Both the position numbers and the translations under genes were made by a program. A DNA stretch of 64,000 bases, taken from contig NC_134707.1 in NCBI RefSeq assembly GCF_043290135.1, positions 81,424,987 through 81,488,986 of the forward strand, read 5' to 3'. The stretch is from Rhipicephalus microplus. Lineage: Eukaryota; Arthropoda; Arachnida; Ixodida; Ixodidae. Shown piece by piece: positions 32,142 through 41,663 of the stretch (position 1 is the stretch's first letter; every line of letters begins with the position of its first letter). The notes beneath the pieces were generated by a model that had not been told where the DNA came from, made no database searches, and worked only from the letters and a program-made list of their open reading frames with translations.

Positions 32142-33029
32142 CATCATCATCATCATCAGCCTAACTACGTTCACTGTAGGACAAAGGCCTCTCCCATGTT
32201 ACGCCAGTTAACCCGGTCCTGTGCTTGCTGCTGCAAATTTATACCCGCAAACTTCTTAATCTCGTCTGCCCACCTAACCTTCTGTCTCCTCCTAACCCGC
32301 TTGCCTTTTCTTGGAATCCAGTTAGTTACCCTTAACGACCAGCGGTTATCCTGTCTACGCGCTACATGCCCGGGCCATGTTCATTTCTTCTTCTTGATTT
32401 CAGCTATGATATCCTTAAGCCCCGTTTGTTCCCTGATCCACTCTGCTCTCTTCTTGTCTCTTAAGGTTACACCTGCCATTTTTCTTTCCATTGCTCGCTG
32501 CGTCGTCCTCAAATTAAGCTGAACCCTCTTTGTAAGTCTCCAGGTTTTTGCTCCGTAGCTAAGTACCGGCAAGATACAGCTGTTATATACCTTCCTCTTG
32601 AGGGATAGTGGCAACCTACCTGTCATAATTTGAGAGTGCTTGCCAAATGTGCTCCACCCCATTCTTATTCTTCTAGTTACTTCAATCTCGTGGTTCGGCT
32701 CCGCGGTTATTACCTGCCCTAAGTAGACATAGTCTTTTACAACTTGAAGTGCACTATTACCTATCTCGAAGCGCTGCTCTTTTCCGATGTTGTTGTACAT
32801 TACTTTCGTTTTCTGCAGATTCATTTTAAGACCCACTTTTCTGCTCTCCTTGTCTAACTCCGTAATCATGAGTTGCGATTCGTCCCCTGAGTTACTCGGC
32901 AATGCAATGTCATCAGCAAAACGCAGGTTACTAAGGTACTCTCCATTAACTCTTATCCCTAACTGTTCCCATTCTAGGCTTCTGAAAACCTCCTGTAAGC
33001 ACGCGATACATAGAATCGGGGAGATTGGG
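32142..33029 (-). mobile_element. RTE-clade (BovB-like) LINE, 5'-truncated, reverse strand
   Basis: An 888-bp insertion with 10-bp TSDs. On the reverse strand it ends in a (TGA)n-type tail (plus-strand TCATCATCATCATCATCAG at 32141-32159), the usual RTE/BovB 3' end. It encodes the C-terminal half of the RT. The sequence family is very abundant in tick genomes in my recollection. It interrupts LINE copy 3. Confidence 0.8.
32381..33029 (-). pseudogene. RTE-type reverse transcriptase, C-terminal part
   Basis: Open on the reverse strand from the truncation point to a stop at 32381. It shows LRFADDIALPS (the FADD catalytic box), LQKTKVMYNN, VKDYVYLGQVIT, a LPVLSYGAKTWRLTKR segment, and the terminal RAMERKMAGVTLRDKKR and WIREQTGL typical of RTE elements. 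The fingers, motif A and endonuclease are missing through 5' truncation. The frame runs upstream into host-element sequence to 33097, so the apparent ATG is chance. Confidence 0.8.
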
Positions 33030-33039
33030 GAGTGCGTGT

Positions 33040-33425
33040 AGACGTACGCAAGTATCGCTGAACTGACTCGAGGAAAAGACACCGCAGAACTAGTCATGGA
33101 AGAAGCACACGCCGAGAAAGCCGCGAGCGAAGTGCTGCCGAAGGATGGGGGCGTGTAGCGGCAAAGCTAATTCTGCTGGTGAAGAAGCAAGAAAGTAAAA
33201 AAGAGGAAGAACACCAGGAAAGAAAGACTGCAGGCGACGACACAGGTCGCATCGAAGGGGACGACCATGTGGCCACGCGGTCACCATGTGAAATTGCGAC
33301 GCAACGATGGATGCGGGTGAAATCCTAAACCCGGCCTAATTGGAGAGACCGCCGTCAAAGGCGGTGACCTTTCGTCGGTCCTCGTTTAGGCCAAATCCGA
33401 ACCTACCACGGGATGGAAAGGCGGA
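33040..33425 (+). mobile_element. Tx1-like LINE, copy 3, 3' ORF1 segment
   Basis: A frame reading TYASIAELTRGKDTAELVM and EEAHAEKAASE parallels YASVAAPVAGDRVAEYLID of copy 2. At 33350-33415 GGCGGTGACCTTTCGTCGG and CCAAATCCGAACC match the last part of copy 1 ORF1 (about 16200-16260). No endonuclease or RT is found downstream, so ORF2 is deleted or lies outside recognition. Confidence 0.6.
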
Positions 33426-33743
33426 AAACCACTGCCTAAGTAACCGAGAGCCATTGTGCTTCGCGATACGTCCCGAGGTCACAGTGAGGACCAGCCTGCC
33501 CTTGAAGTAGGTATGCGGAGCTACGTACAGGTACGTGAACTGCACCTTCTCAATGAGGCTAAGTAAGGCTGCATAAACCTCCAGCAAAAGAAGCCATCGT
33601 AGTGGTAACAGCACAAGTATACGAGGTGTGTGCCGTGCTGTCCGTTCGTTCTCATAAAAAAAAACGTCACAATGGCGAACGGCGCTGCACTTGGTTTTGC
33701 GATGTTAAATGTTCGAGAGCTGCATTCCGGAAAGCGGCAATAC
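33426..33743. other. Unassigned DNA
   Basis: No repeat family or domain recognised. A reverse-strand frame (33336-33614) overlaps LINE-derived DNA and has no recognisable motif. Confidence 0.3.
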
Positions 33744-34078
33744 TAGGGAGTTTTAGAATAGCGCACCGCGAGCCCTTGTGGTGCGGTCGCTGCCACTGCG
33801 CATGCGCCGTACGCAAGCCGGCGTTCGCGTTCGCGGACCGCACGCGAAAAATCCGAAATTGCGTGTGGTAATGGTGGGCCGCATGTGGCCCGCAAGCGCT
33901 GGTTTCGAAACTACGGGTGGTGATGGCGGCCCGCATGTGGCCCGCAAGCGCTGGTTTCGAGGCTACGGTGTCGCTGCGATCGTGCGTTGAGGATCACAGT
34001 AGGGCAAACGCTATTCTAAATCTCATATGGCGCCCCCTAAGCCCGCAGCGCTTGCAAACGGTATTCTAAAGCTCTCTA
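33744..34078. mobile_element. 335-bp MITE with 20-bp terminal inverted repeats
   Basis: The left end is TAGGGAGTTTTAGAATAGCG; the right end, read on the other strand, is TAGAGAGCTTTAGAATACCG. The interior is GC-rich and includes two tandem copies of a unit of about 49 bp (33871-33967) containing GCATGTGGCCCGCAAGCGC and TGGTTTCGA. An extra internal TATTCTAAAT near 34012 may be a remnant of a nested or rearranged end. No coding capacity. Confidence 0.65.
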
Positions 34079-34282
34079 TTAGCTTGGTCACTTCTTCCTA
34101 ACAGGCATTGACATAACGGAAGTGCGGGAAACAAAAATGAGAACTTGAAGAGCAGACGGACCGCATTGTGCTGCAGTTCCATGATTGATACAATGCAGCG
34201 CTCGTTGTAGGAACATCAGCGTATTGTGCCGTTTTCGTTACCACGGCTGTTATTCCATACGTACAGCAGCGGACATGCCTAT

Positions 34283-35126
34283 GTATAGCGCACGAGCAGC
34301 CGGCCTTGCTTTGTGGGTTGTGCCGTCGCGTGCTCTACAGACGTGCAGTCCTGCTCTGCACGGGTGACCACGTTGCCCCGCCGCGGTGGTCTAGTGGCTA
34401 AGGTACTCGGCTGCTGATCCGCAGGTTGCGGGTTCAAATCCCGGCTTCGGCGGCTGCATTTCCGATGGAGGCGGAAATGTTGTAAGCCCGTGTGCTCAGA
34501 TCTGGGTGCACGTTAAAGAACCCCAGGTGGTCGAAATCTCCGGAGCCCTCCACTACGGCGTCTCTCATAATCATATGGTGGTTTTGGGACGTTAAACCTC
34601 ACAAATCAATCATCAATCAGTCGGGGGACCATGTTGGCAGGTGCGCTTGTTTAACAAAAAATCCGCGCTTACTCAGGGTGCTTTCATTATATCCATTTCA
34701 TAAGAAGCGTGTTTCGACTGATAACACACGCTGCAAAAGGACGCACTCTTCGGGGCCGTTTTGGTTCTATGGCCGTCTAGACTTCTTTTTTGTTTTTGCA
34801 CACCTCTTGGCATTATCACATCTTCGTATGATCGCATGCTTCAAAACAGCCACAAAGCTTGCATCGTCGATGCAGTGGGCGCATTCTATCAGTCGAAACG
34901 CGCTTCGTCTTATGTAATATATTTCACGAAAGCTCCCCGAAGGATCACGGATCTTCGGCTAAACAGGCACACCTTCCACCGTTCTCACTCGTGTAGAGCA
35001 GGCCTCCATGTCTGTAAGGCCGTGCATGCTATGGTGCATGCGACATCACAATCCGCAACGGCCGCAAGGTGTCGCACCACAGAGCAAGGCCGGCTGCTCG
35101 CGCGCTATACACAGACGTGGCCAAGC
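34283..35126. mobile_element. Inverted-repeat element related to the 28034 foldback MITE
   Basis: The left arm (about 34283-34330, TGTATAGCGCACGAGCAGCC then GGCCTTGCTTTGTGG) is the reverse complement of the right arm (about 35075-35126, CCACAGAGCAAGGCCGGC then TGCTCGCGCGCTATACACAG). The arms match those of the 28034 element. A Ruka SINE is inserted next to the left arm. The roughly 440 bp between the SINE and the right arm show no coding motifs. Confidence 0.55.
34376..34626 (+). mobile_element. Ruka-like tick SINE, full length
   Basis: A tRNA-derived head has an A box (TGGTCTAGTGGCTAAGG) and a B box (GGTTCAAATCC) at 34388-34442. The conserved body follows (TTTCCGATGGAGGCGGAAAT, GTGCTCAGATCTGGGTGCAC, CGTTAAAGAACCCCAGGTGG) and the 3' end is ACCTCACAAATCAATCATCA. 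Imperfect duplications GACCACGTTG (34366-34375) and GACCATGTTG (34627-34636) flank it. Confidence 0.9.
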
Positions 35127-35244
35127 CTGTACACGAGATTTCCCGCAGGCTAAAGAAGGTCACTGGCAAAATATATGTAAGAGTTGTGTTGTGCGCGCGC
35201 GGCAAGCTTGCTGGGCTATGTCGCAGGGCCAACAGCGAACGACC

Positions 35245-35640
35245 TAAAAAAGAAGTATGCACTATGAAACACGCTACAAGCTATGTTGAATGTGTTTTAG
35301 CTATTGTCTACAAGGTGCTATTTACTTGTGGGATCTGTTACATTGGCCAAACGGGTTGATGTATTAATGATTGGTTGAGGGAGCACGTTTACTCTCTAAA
35401 AGGCTCCGTTCCTAGCCACTTCGCGCACCATTGTAAAAAGTGTGGTTGTCAGCCAATTCTTGACAAGTGTGCGGTCATGGAGCGATATAGAAATCGGCGC
35501 GAGCGCGAGAAAATGTGACGCCTTCCACATTCAACAACTTGGTGCTTCCTGTGTCAGCGTACCATCACCTTTTCTTCATGGCTGCGAAATTGGTTATCTG
35601 GGGCCCACTGATGTGACCGGTTCTTAATAATGGATGCCGT
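35245..35640 (+). pseudogene. Penelope-like element, GIY-YIG endonuclease fragment
   Basis: The translation includes IVYKVLFTCGICYIGQTG, then after a TGA (where the family usually has Arg) CINDWLREHVYSLKG, FAHHCKKCGCQPILDK, and RYRNRREREKM. The CYIGQTG box with its preceding Tyr, the LREH helix and the CX2CXC-type segment are characteristic of the C-terminal GIY-YIG domain of Penelope-like retroelements. The RT part is missing upstream. Two in-frame stops show that it is dead. Confidence 0.7.
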
Positions 35641-35965
35641 ATGGCGCATGCATGTGTGATTTTGCTTATGTTGCGTTGTTGTGCGCAGATCGTGTTTCCT
35701 ATATACTGCAGTTGGTTCAGCGCCGTCTCGTCTGTGCTATCCCCTCCTGTCGTTCTCGCTGTTAAGCACTTTTCTTCATTCTTCGTCTACTATGCTGCAC
35801 CAACCAGCCCAATCAAGCACTTTGTTCTCGTTAGAAATAATTTGGACATAATAGAAGAGAGAGTTGTTTCATGTCAAAAGGGAAAGAGCTTGTTGACTTC
35901 TGTCATTCGCGGCGAGTGCTTGTTTACACGCCGAATACCGAGAATGAACGCTTGACCTTTTTGGA
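35641..35965. other. Probable Penelope 3' flank, no gene
   Basis: Continuation of the previous fragment into AT-richer DNA. A 104-codon frame (35641-35955) has a hydrophobic composition but no recognisable domain, and I treat it as chance. Confidence 0.3.
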
Positions 35966-36221
35966 AAATGTATTTTTATTTATTTTAGTTTACCCTCAGG
36001 GTACACAGTACATTTCAGGGGGGAAGGTCATGCACAACAATGAAAAAAGAAGGAATACAAAGCAAATGGAATAAAAATATTGTCACTAACTGGGGTAAAA
36101 AAATGAATGCTCCTAACATCTCGCATCATAATAAAGCAAATGATAACACTAATTATTTTTATTTCATGGTGAAGGCACAAAGCAATACAAATAAACTGTT
36201 CAACAAACATACAGGGGGTAA

Positions 36222-38915
36222 TTAGGTAATCATTGTTATAAGGACATTCTTAAATTGAATTGATTCATTGATGCTTGTTATTGATGCAGGCAGGGAATTC
36301 CATTCCTTACAAGTTCTTGGGAGATATGATTGGGCATATGTTACTGTATTGCAATGGGGGACTGTGACTTTTTGTTGGTAATCACGGCGAAGAGAAATGA
36401 AGGGAGCAGCATGGATAAAACGGGAACGGAGTTTTGGATTATGATAAAATATTTTATGAAACAGGCAAATGCGAGTGCACTTTTGGCGGGTAACTAGTGG
36501 GATGAGGTTTAGAGATGCCTTCATTTGAGTGACACTAGCTGAACGATGGTAGTTAGCCAAAATAAAATGAGATGAGCGATTTTTAACGGATTCCAACATG
36601 TGTGATAATGTAACCTGACAGGAGTCCCAAACAGATGAAGCGTATTCCATTTGAGGACGGACGTATGTGGTATATAGTAATAACTTTAGAGACGTTGGAG
36701 CAAGAAAGAAGTTTCTTCGAAGGTAACCCAGTGTTTTATTACCTTTGGACGCTACATGTTCTGTATGTGATTTCCAGGACAAAGTGTTAGTTATGTGGAC
36801 GCCGAGGTACCGGTAAGATGTTACAGCTTCAAGGGGGTGACTGTGAAGAAATTAAGTTGGACAAGTTGTACTCGACCGAGAAATCCTCATAGACTTGCAT
36901 TTTTTAATGTTTAGTTCCATTTTCCAAATATGACACCAATGAAGTATGTTATTGAGATCAGCCTGCGGAGAATGAATATCATCGTCGTTAGATATTTTAC
37001 GGTAAATCACACAGTCGTCAGCGAACAAACAAATTTTGGAAGTAACAGTAGAAGGTAAGTCATTTATATAGATTAGAAATAGCAGGGGCCAAGTACTGAT
37101 CCTTGAGGAACCCCAGAATAAACCGGTGCAGTGGAAGAATTAACATCGCTAGTGCTGACAAATTAAACACGAGAAAAAAGGAATGCACGAATCCAGTTAA
37201 AAACTGCAGGGTCAAATTTTAGAACACTTAGTTCATATAAGAGCAGGGAATGTTTAACTTTATCAAACGCTTTAGCAAAATCAAGAAATATACAGTCAGT
37301 TAAAGAAGCAGAGTCCAAAGATAAATGCAAATCAATAGTAAAAGAAATTAGTTGAGTATCACAAGAAAAAATCATTCGAAAGCCATGCTGAGTTGAAGAG
37401 AAGAAGCTATTATCCTCTAGAAAATTAACAAGATGAGAAAATATGTTCCATTATTTTGCATGGTACACATGTGAGAGATATAGGACGATAGTTAGATGGA
37501 CATTGTTTATCACCGCCTTTATGTACTGGAATAATCGCAGCAGTTCTCCAGCCTTCAGATAGTACATCATCATATACAATAATGAAAATATGCGTTTCAG
37601 GATGATGGAACTGTATTCTTTGGTATTCTTTAAAAATTTACTATTCCATCAATATCATCAGAAGACGTTAGTTTCAGGTTGTCGATAATCGTGACGATGC
37701 CATGCGGGTCAAACAAATCACAAAATGATTGTACGACTGAAGCTCAGGACGTTAGGTATAATTAGATGAAAAAAACGACTTAATGAATGTATCATTTATC
37801 ACAGTAGAACAAAGATGGTCGGGAACAGGATCGCCGGTGGGTGTAAGCAATGATACTTTACTGGTGCTAAGTGGTTTCATTATACTCCAGAAACGTTTAG
37901 AGTTAGTCTTCAGGATGTTCGGCAGGGTTACATTGAAGAACGAGGATTTAGTATCCTTTAGCGCTCGCGAATATGCTAAAGAGGCTGTCTTGTATTTTGT
38001 CCAGTTGGCCGGCTTAAGTGAATACTTAGTGATTCTAAAAAGTATTTTTTCCTGTTAGAAAGTTGGTTTAAGTATCTGTTATACCATGGAGCTTTGTTAT
38101 TGGAGTACACCCGGCGAAGAGGGATATGGAGATGAATTAGTTCAGACACTTTATTACGGAACAAACACCAATTAGTTTCTACTGAGCGCCCAAGATAACC
38201 TGGTGAGAAAATGTCTAAAAAGGAGCACAGTTCATTATTAATGGCTAGATAGTTACTCTTGTTGTAGTCTCTGATGTTCTTGGACTGTTTTACTGATAGT
38301 GCATGCGACAAATCGAACGTGAAATGCAAAATATTATGGTCGCTCAGGTCAGACATGTGCAATACGGGTGACGTGAAAGTCTCTGATGACGTTAGTACTA
38401 GGTCTATGAGGGAAGAAGTATGAGTGACACGTGTGGGTGAGGTGACGATTTGTGTTAAAACCAAAATCCATAAAGGTGGTGATAAACTGGTTGGCCTCAG
38501 TTGCCGGTGGGTTGGTAAATGGGCATGCGTGCAACCAATCAATATTCGGGTAGTTGAAGTCCCCCTTTAGTATGAGTTGTGCAATGGGATAACGAACCGT
38601 GACTTGATTTAAGCAGTCGTGCAAGCTATCACAAAATTATGCATCACTTGATGGGGAGCGATAGCAGACGCCAACAATTACTTTCTTGAAATTTACATTC
38701 AAACAGCACCTCACAGATTCAATGTTCGGAACAATTGGTATGCAGTAGCAATCAAAACGCTCGTCCACGGCCAGCAAAACTCCACCCCCCCCCCTCTCTC
38801 TGTCAGAGCGGTCACTGCGGTAGACTACATACCTTTTTTCACAATGAAACAATTCGGTGTTAAATATCTTGCTGCTAAGCCATGCTTCAGTTAGTGCGAT
38901 GAGATCGGCTTTCAT
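36222..38915 (-). pseudogene. CR1/L2-type ORF2 (endonuclease + RT), broken
   Basis: Endonuclease parts on the reverse strand are ALTEAWLSS and GGGVLLAV (38637-38915), LILKGDFNYPNIDWL (38349-38624), and SLIDLVLTSSETF then LSDHNILHF (37976-38542). RT parts are FLDFAKAFDKVKHSLL (37163-37375) and then, in a frame interrupted by stops, SGVPQGSVLGPLLFLIYIN and LFADDCVIYRKI at about 37140-37000. The thumb and C terminus follow (36222-36782: TLGYLRRNFFLAP, LLYTTYVRPQMEYAS, WNSLP). At least five frame breaks. The order and motifs fit the CR1/L2 group. Confidence 0.8.
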
Positions 38916-39136
38916 GTCGTTAATTACTGTACATAACTCATTCTTTTTGCGGTAGATACTACGAATCTTAGTAAATAAAATAGAAAATTCTAATCTCGAG
39001 CGAGTAGCACCATTTCCCCTCCCGTGTCCCTAGCGATCTTTATGCTGAAGAAGGCGGCCAGAGCGGAGTGCTCGAGATGATGTACCATGCGAATTCGATG
39101 CAACTTTCGAGATACCGATCTCAACAATGGTGTCAT

Positions 39137-40213
39137 CTATGTCATTGTAGCCAAAGGATTTACCACCAACATGCAGTTTTTTGTACCCAAGTTTATATGG
39201 CGTACGCAGGCTTTTGGCATGCTCTTGAATTTTTTTTTAATTTCGCGCGTGGCGCGGCAGAAAATCCTCACTGTGAGCGAAGCCACTATTTTTAAGCAAG
39301 GAACACTTAGCAAGAACCGTTTTTTTTTTTGCTTGTATGCAGCAAATTTGATAATGATCGGCCGTGTTTTCATTTTCATAAACCAACCGAGCCTGTGAGT
39401 GCGTATAATGCTATCGCTGTTAAGGCTCAGATTCAGTTTATCATTAATGACGCTCAAAACTTTAGCTTCAGATTCAGTATACGCCTCGTTTTCAACATCT
39501 GTTATGCCATAAAAAACTAGATTAACTCGTCGAGAACGATCCTCTGCGTCGTCTAGCCGATGGCGCAGCGCGCAGGCTTTCGACTCAAGTCGATTAAATT
39601 CATCATGTAGCTCACTGAAATCGGCCCGACATTGCTGAAGAAGTGAAGTCTGGCCTTCAACAGCCTCTAACCGTGCCTTTATATCAGATGTGGCTTGAAA
39701 AGTGTTTTTCTGCTGGTCTTTTAGCTCACACGCTGTTTCAGCAACTGATTTTTGTACTGTTTCCATTCTGATTGATCGCTCATTTAAATATTTGACAGTT
39801 TTAAGAACTTCCGCAAGAGCAGCCGATGATTCATTAGGACCCGGGTTGCACTCAACATCCCCACACAAAAGCAGTATCAGCGAGCAAAAAGGTTCAAACA
39901 AGGCTTCAGGGCATGGAAGCAAGACTAGAAACGGATCATCCAATTTAAAACAATGGCAAGGTAGTTGGGACTGGTAACTAACTTGCAGAATGAACAACAG
40001 CGTAGGTGAGCCTCCCATCGTTATGATGCTTCCATGCCCATTGAGCGGCGACTGGGCAGCACTCGGTTTTAAACGAGGCGTAGGTGGGGCTGTCGATGTT
40101 CCTGCAGCTGCCACGAGTTGAGGTAGAGCAAGATAAGGCAGGAGACCTTGAAGCTGGTCGTGCCGGCAGGAATGCAGCCACTCTAATCCAGGTGAAGTGA
40201 CATCGCTGGACAC
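39137..40213 (-). CDS. CR1/L2-type ORF1 with 2A-like motif and coiled coil
   Basis: A 358-residue open frame on the reverse strand. Residues 66-117 are hydrophobic (start of a likelier initiator MGGSPTLLFILQ; many L and F before the motif). Residues 118-126 read GDVECNPGP, the canonical 2A-like ribosome-skipping consensus, at plus-strand 39836-39862. Residues of about 130-230 form a long heptad-rich coiled coil (KTVKYLNERS, KARLEAVEGQ, FNRLESKACALRHRL). VNLVFYGI then begins an RRM-like domain as in L1/CR1-type ORF1 proteins. The N-terminal 65 residues are probably 5' UTR read through. The expected role is RNA chaperone/RNP assembly. The C-terminal end reads through without a clear CTD motif. 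Confidence 0.7.
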   Translation of the reverse strand: MSSDVTSPGLEWLHSCRHDQLQGLLPYLALPQLVAAAGTSTAPPTPRLKPSAAQSPLNGHGSIITMGGSPTLLFILQVSYQSQLPCHCFKLDDPFLVLLPCPEALFEPFCSLILLLCGDVECNPGPNESSAALAEVLKTVKYLNERSIRMETVQKSVAETACELKDQQKNTFQATSDIKARLEAVEGQTSLLQQCRADFSELHDEFNRLESKACALRHRLDDAEDRSRRVNLVFYGITDVENEAYTESEAKVLSVINDKLNLSLNSDSIIRTHRLGWFMKMKTRPIIIKFAAYKQKKKRFLLSVPCLKIVASLTVRIFCRATREIKKKFKSMPKACVRHINLGTKNCMLVVNPLATMT

Positions 40214-40462
40214 TTCCGAGGCTGTAGGTCAGTGGTGAACGCACCGGCTAATGGCACTTGCGAAAAGTTTCCGCAGCCAGCAGCACCAAAGACGAACTGC
40301 AGAATTAACCAAATGTATGCAAGTATTTAGACTGCTAAAAAAATAGCAATGCTTGGATATTTGAATTGTGTGTGTTTTGCAGCAGATAGCAAAAAACCAC
40401 CCGGTACGATATAAAAGCGCACTCCTTTTTGTTGTAATTGTGCGAGAACCTGATCTTAAAGA

Positions 40463-40691
40463 TGGTCCTCCGTGTTGGTCTAGTGGCTGAGGTACTCCGC
40501 TGCTGACCCGCAGGTCGCGGGATCAAATCCCAGCTGCATTTTGGATGGAGGCGAAAATGCTGTGAGCCCGTGTGCTCAGATTGGGGTGCACGTTAAAGAA
40601 CCCCCGGTAGTCGAAATTTCCGGAGCCTCCACTATAGGGCTACTCTCTTAATCATATGATGGTTTTGGGACGTCAAACCCCACATGTAAAT
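40463..40691 (+). mobile_element. Ruka-like tick SINE, diverged
   Basis: A tRNA head (GTTGGTCTAGTGGCTGAGG, GGGATCAAATCCCAG), then the Ruka body with several changes (TTTTGGATGGAGGCGAAAAT, CAGATTGGGGTGCACG, TTAATCATATGATGG). Flanked by CTGATCTTAAAGA (40450-40462) and CTGATCTTCAAGA (40692-40704), a 13-bp duplication with one mismatch. Confidence 0.9.
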
Positions 40692-40704
40692 CTGATCTTC
40701 AAGA

Positions 40705-41160
40705 CGTTGCAAGGTCGCCTCCTGTCGTGTAATCACGTGGCTGTTTTCAAGCACTTTCAGGGCCTGCTTCTGGTTCCGTGTGGCTTGGAGCTGTTTTCTC
40801 ACGAAACAAAAAATCAAGAAATGTTCAGTAGTCGCGCTTCACCACCTTAAACTTTTAGGCTTATCATTTCGAATCGGGTCACGCAATTCAAAAAGGTTCG
40901 TTCTTTCCTTCGAAACTAATCGGAGACCAGGGATAAACCAAGCCGCAAGTACGATTCTTCACCCGCAAGTACGATTCTTCGCCCGCAAGTACGAAGACTA
41001 GGCAAATCTGTGTACTACCCATCATTCCCATGGTAGCTGAATGATCACAGTGCCAAAGTCCCCTCTAGTTAATTTTAGGAAACTCTATAATCCAGCCATC
41101 GCTCTCGTATCGCTGAAGAACATCTATCGCTGCCCTATGAGAACGAGAAAACTCCAATAT
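40705..41160. other. Unassigned DNA with a short 20-bp tandem repeat
   Basis: No gene seen. At 40943-40999 three copies of CCGCAAGTACGATTCTTC-type sequence are in tandem; the third is partial. The stretch ends at the TSD of the I-clade LINE. Confidence 0.5.
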
Positions 41161-41172
41161 AGTTGCATTGGG

Positions 41173-41663
41173 CCCCGCAGGGGCGCCTGCGCAAGTAGGC
41201 GTTTGGTGTGTAGCGACACCACGGACCCGAGCTAACGGGGGAGTTTCGGCTCCCTCCCACGCCTAGCCGTGCGTGGCTTTGCCGTGTCCGGGGAAAAGGG
41301 GATCCTGGGGGTTGAGCCGACGATGGGTGATTGGACCTTTAAGGCCCCCTGGCAGAGGCAACACACCCCTTTGGCCCCGGCTTCACGTAGACGGCACCCC
41401 TGGGCTGACCCACCCAGGGGAAATCGGCAGTCGCCTTTTCCTATCTCTCTCTCCCTACATCTTCGTCTTTCTTACTTTTTTAGCTTTCCTGTCTACTTCT
41501 CTTTTCTGCTTACTTCCAATTTTCTCGGCGGCAAGGGTTAACCCTGTGCAAATAGCCTACCTTGGCCTATGCGCATTGGGTTATAGCAGGGTTGTACGGC
41601 TGACGTCTGCAAGCTTTTAGCATCCGCAAACTTGCAGCGTCCCCTCGTTGGGCTCCGTGGTGG
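41173..41663 (+). promoter_or_regulatory. 5' UTR / presumed internal promoter region of the I-clade LINE
   Basis: About 490 bp upstream of ORF1, GC-rich at the start and then pyrimidine-rich. LINEs of this group usually carry an internal Pol II promoter here; that assignment is from family knowledge, not from a motif I can prove. Overlapping short frames show no domains. Confidence 0.5.

Larger units (their letters stand above)
32132..33039. repeat. Target-site duplications of the RTE fragment
   Basis: GAGTGCGTGT at 32132-32141 and again at 33030-33039, bracketing the reverse-strand RTE insertion. Confidence 0.8.
35966..40260 (-). mobile_element. CR1/L2-group non-LTR retrotransposon, reverse strand, near full length
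   Basis: Read on the reverse strand: ORF1 with a 2A-like motif and coiled coil, then ORF2 with APE endonuclease and RT, ending in CCCTGAGGGTAAACTAAAA and TAAATAAAAATA, a CR1/L2-type 3' terminus (plus-strand 35966-36003). ORF2 is broken in several places. The 5' boundary is set only roughly, beyond the ORF1 start; no clear TSD was found. Confidence 0.75.
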
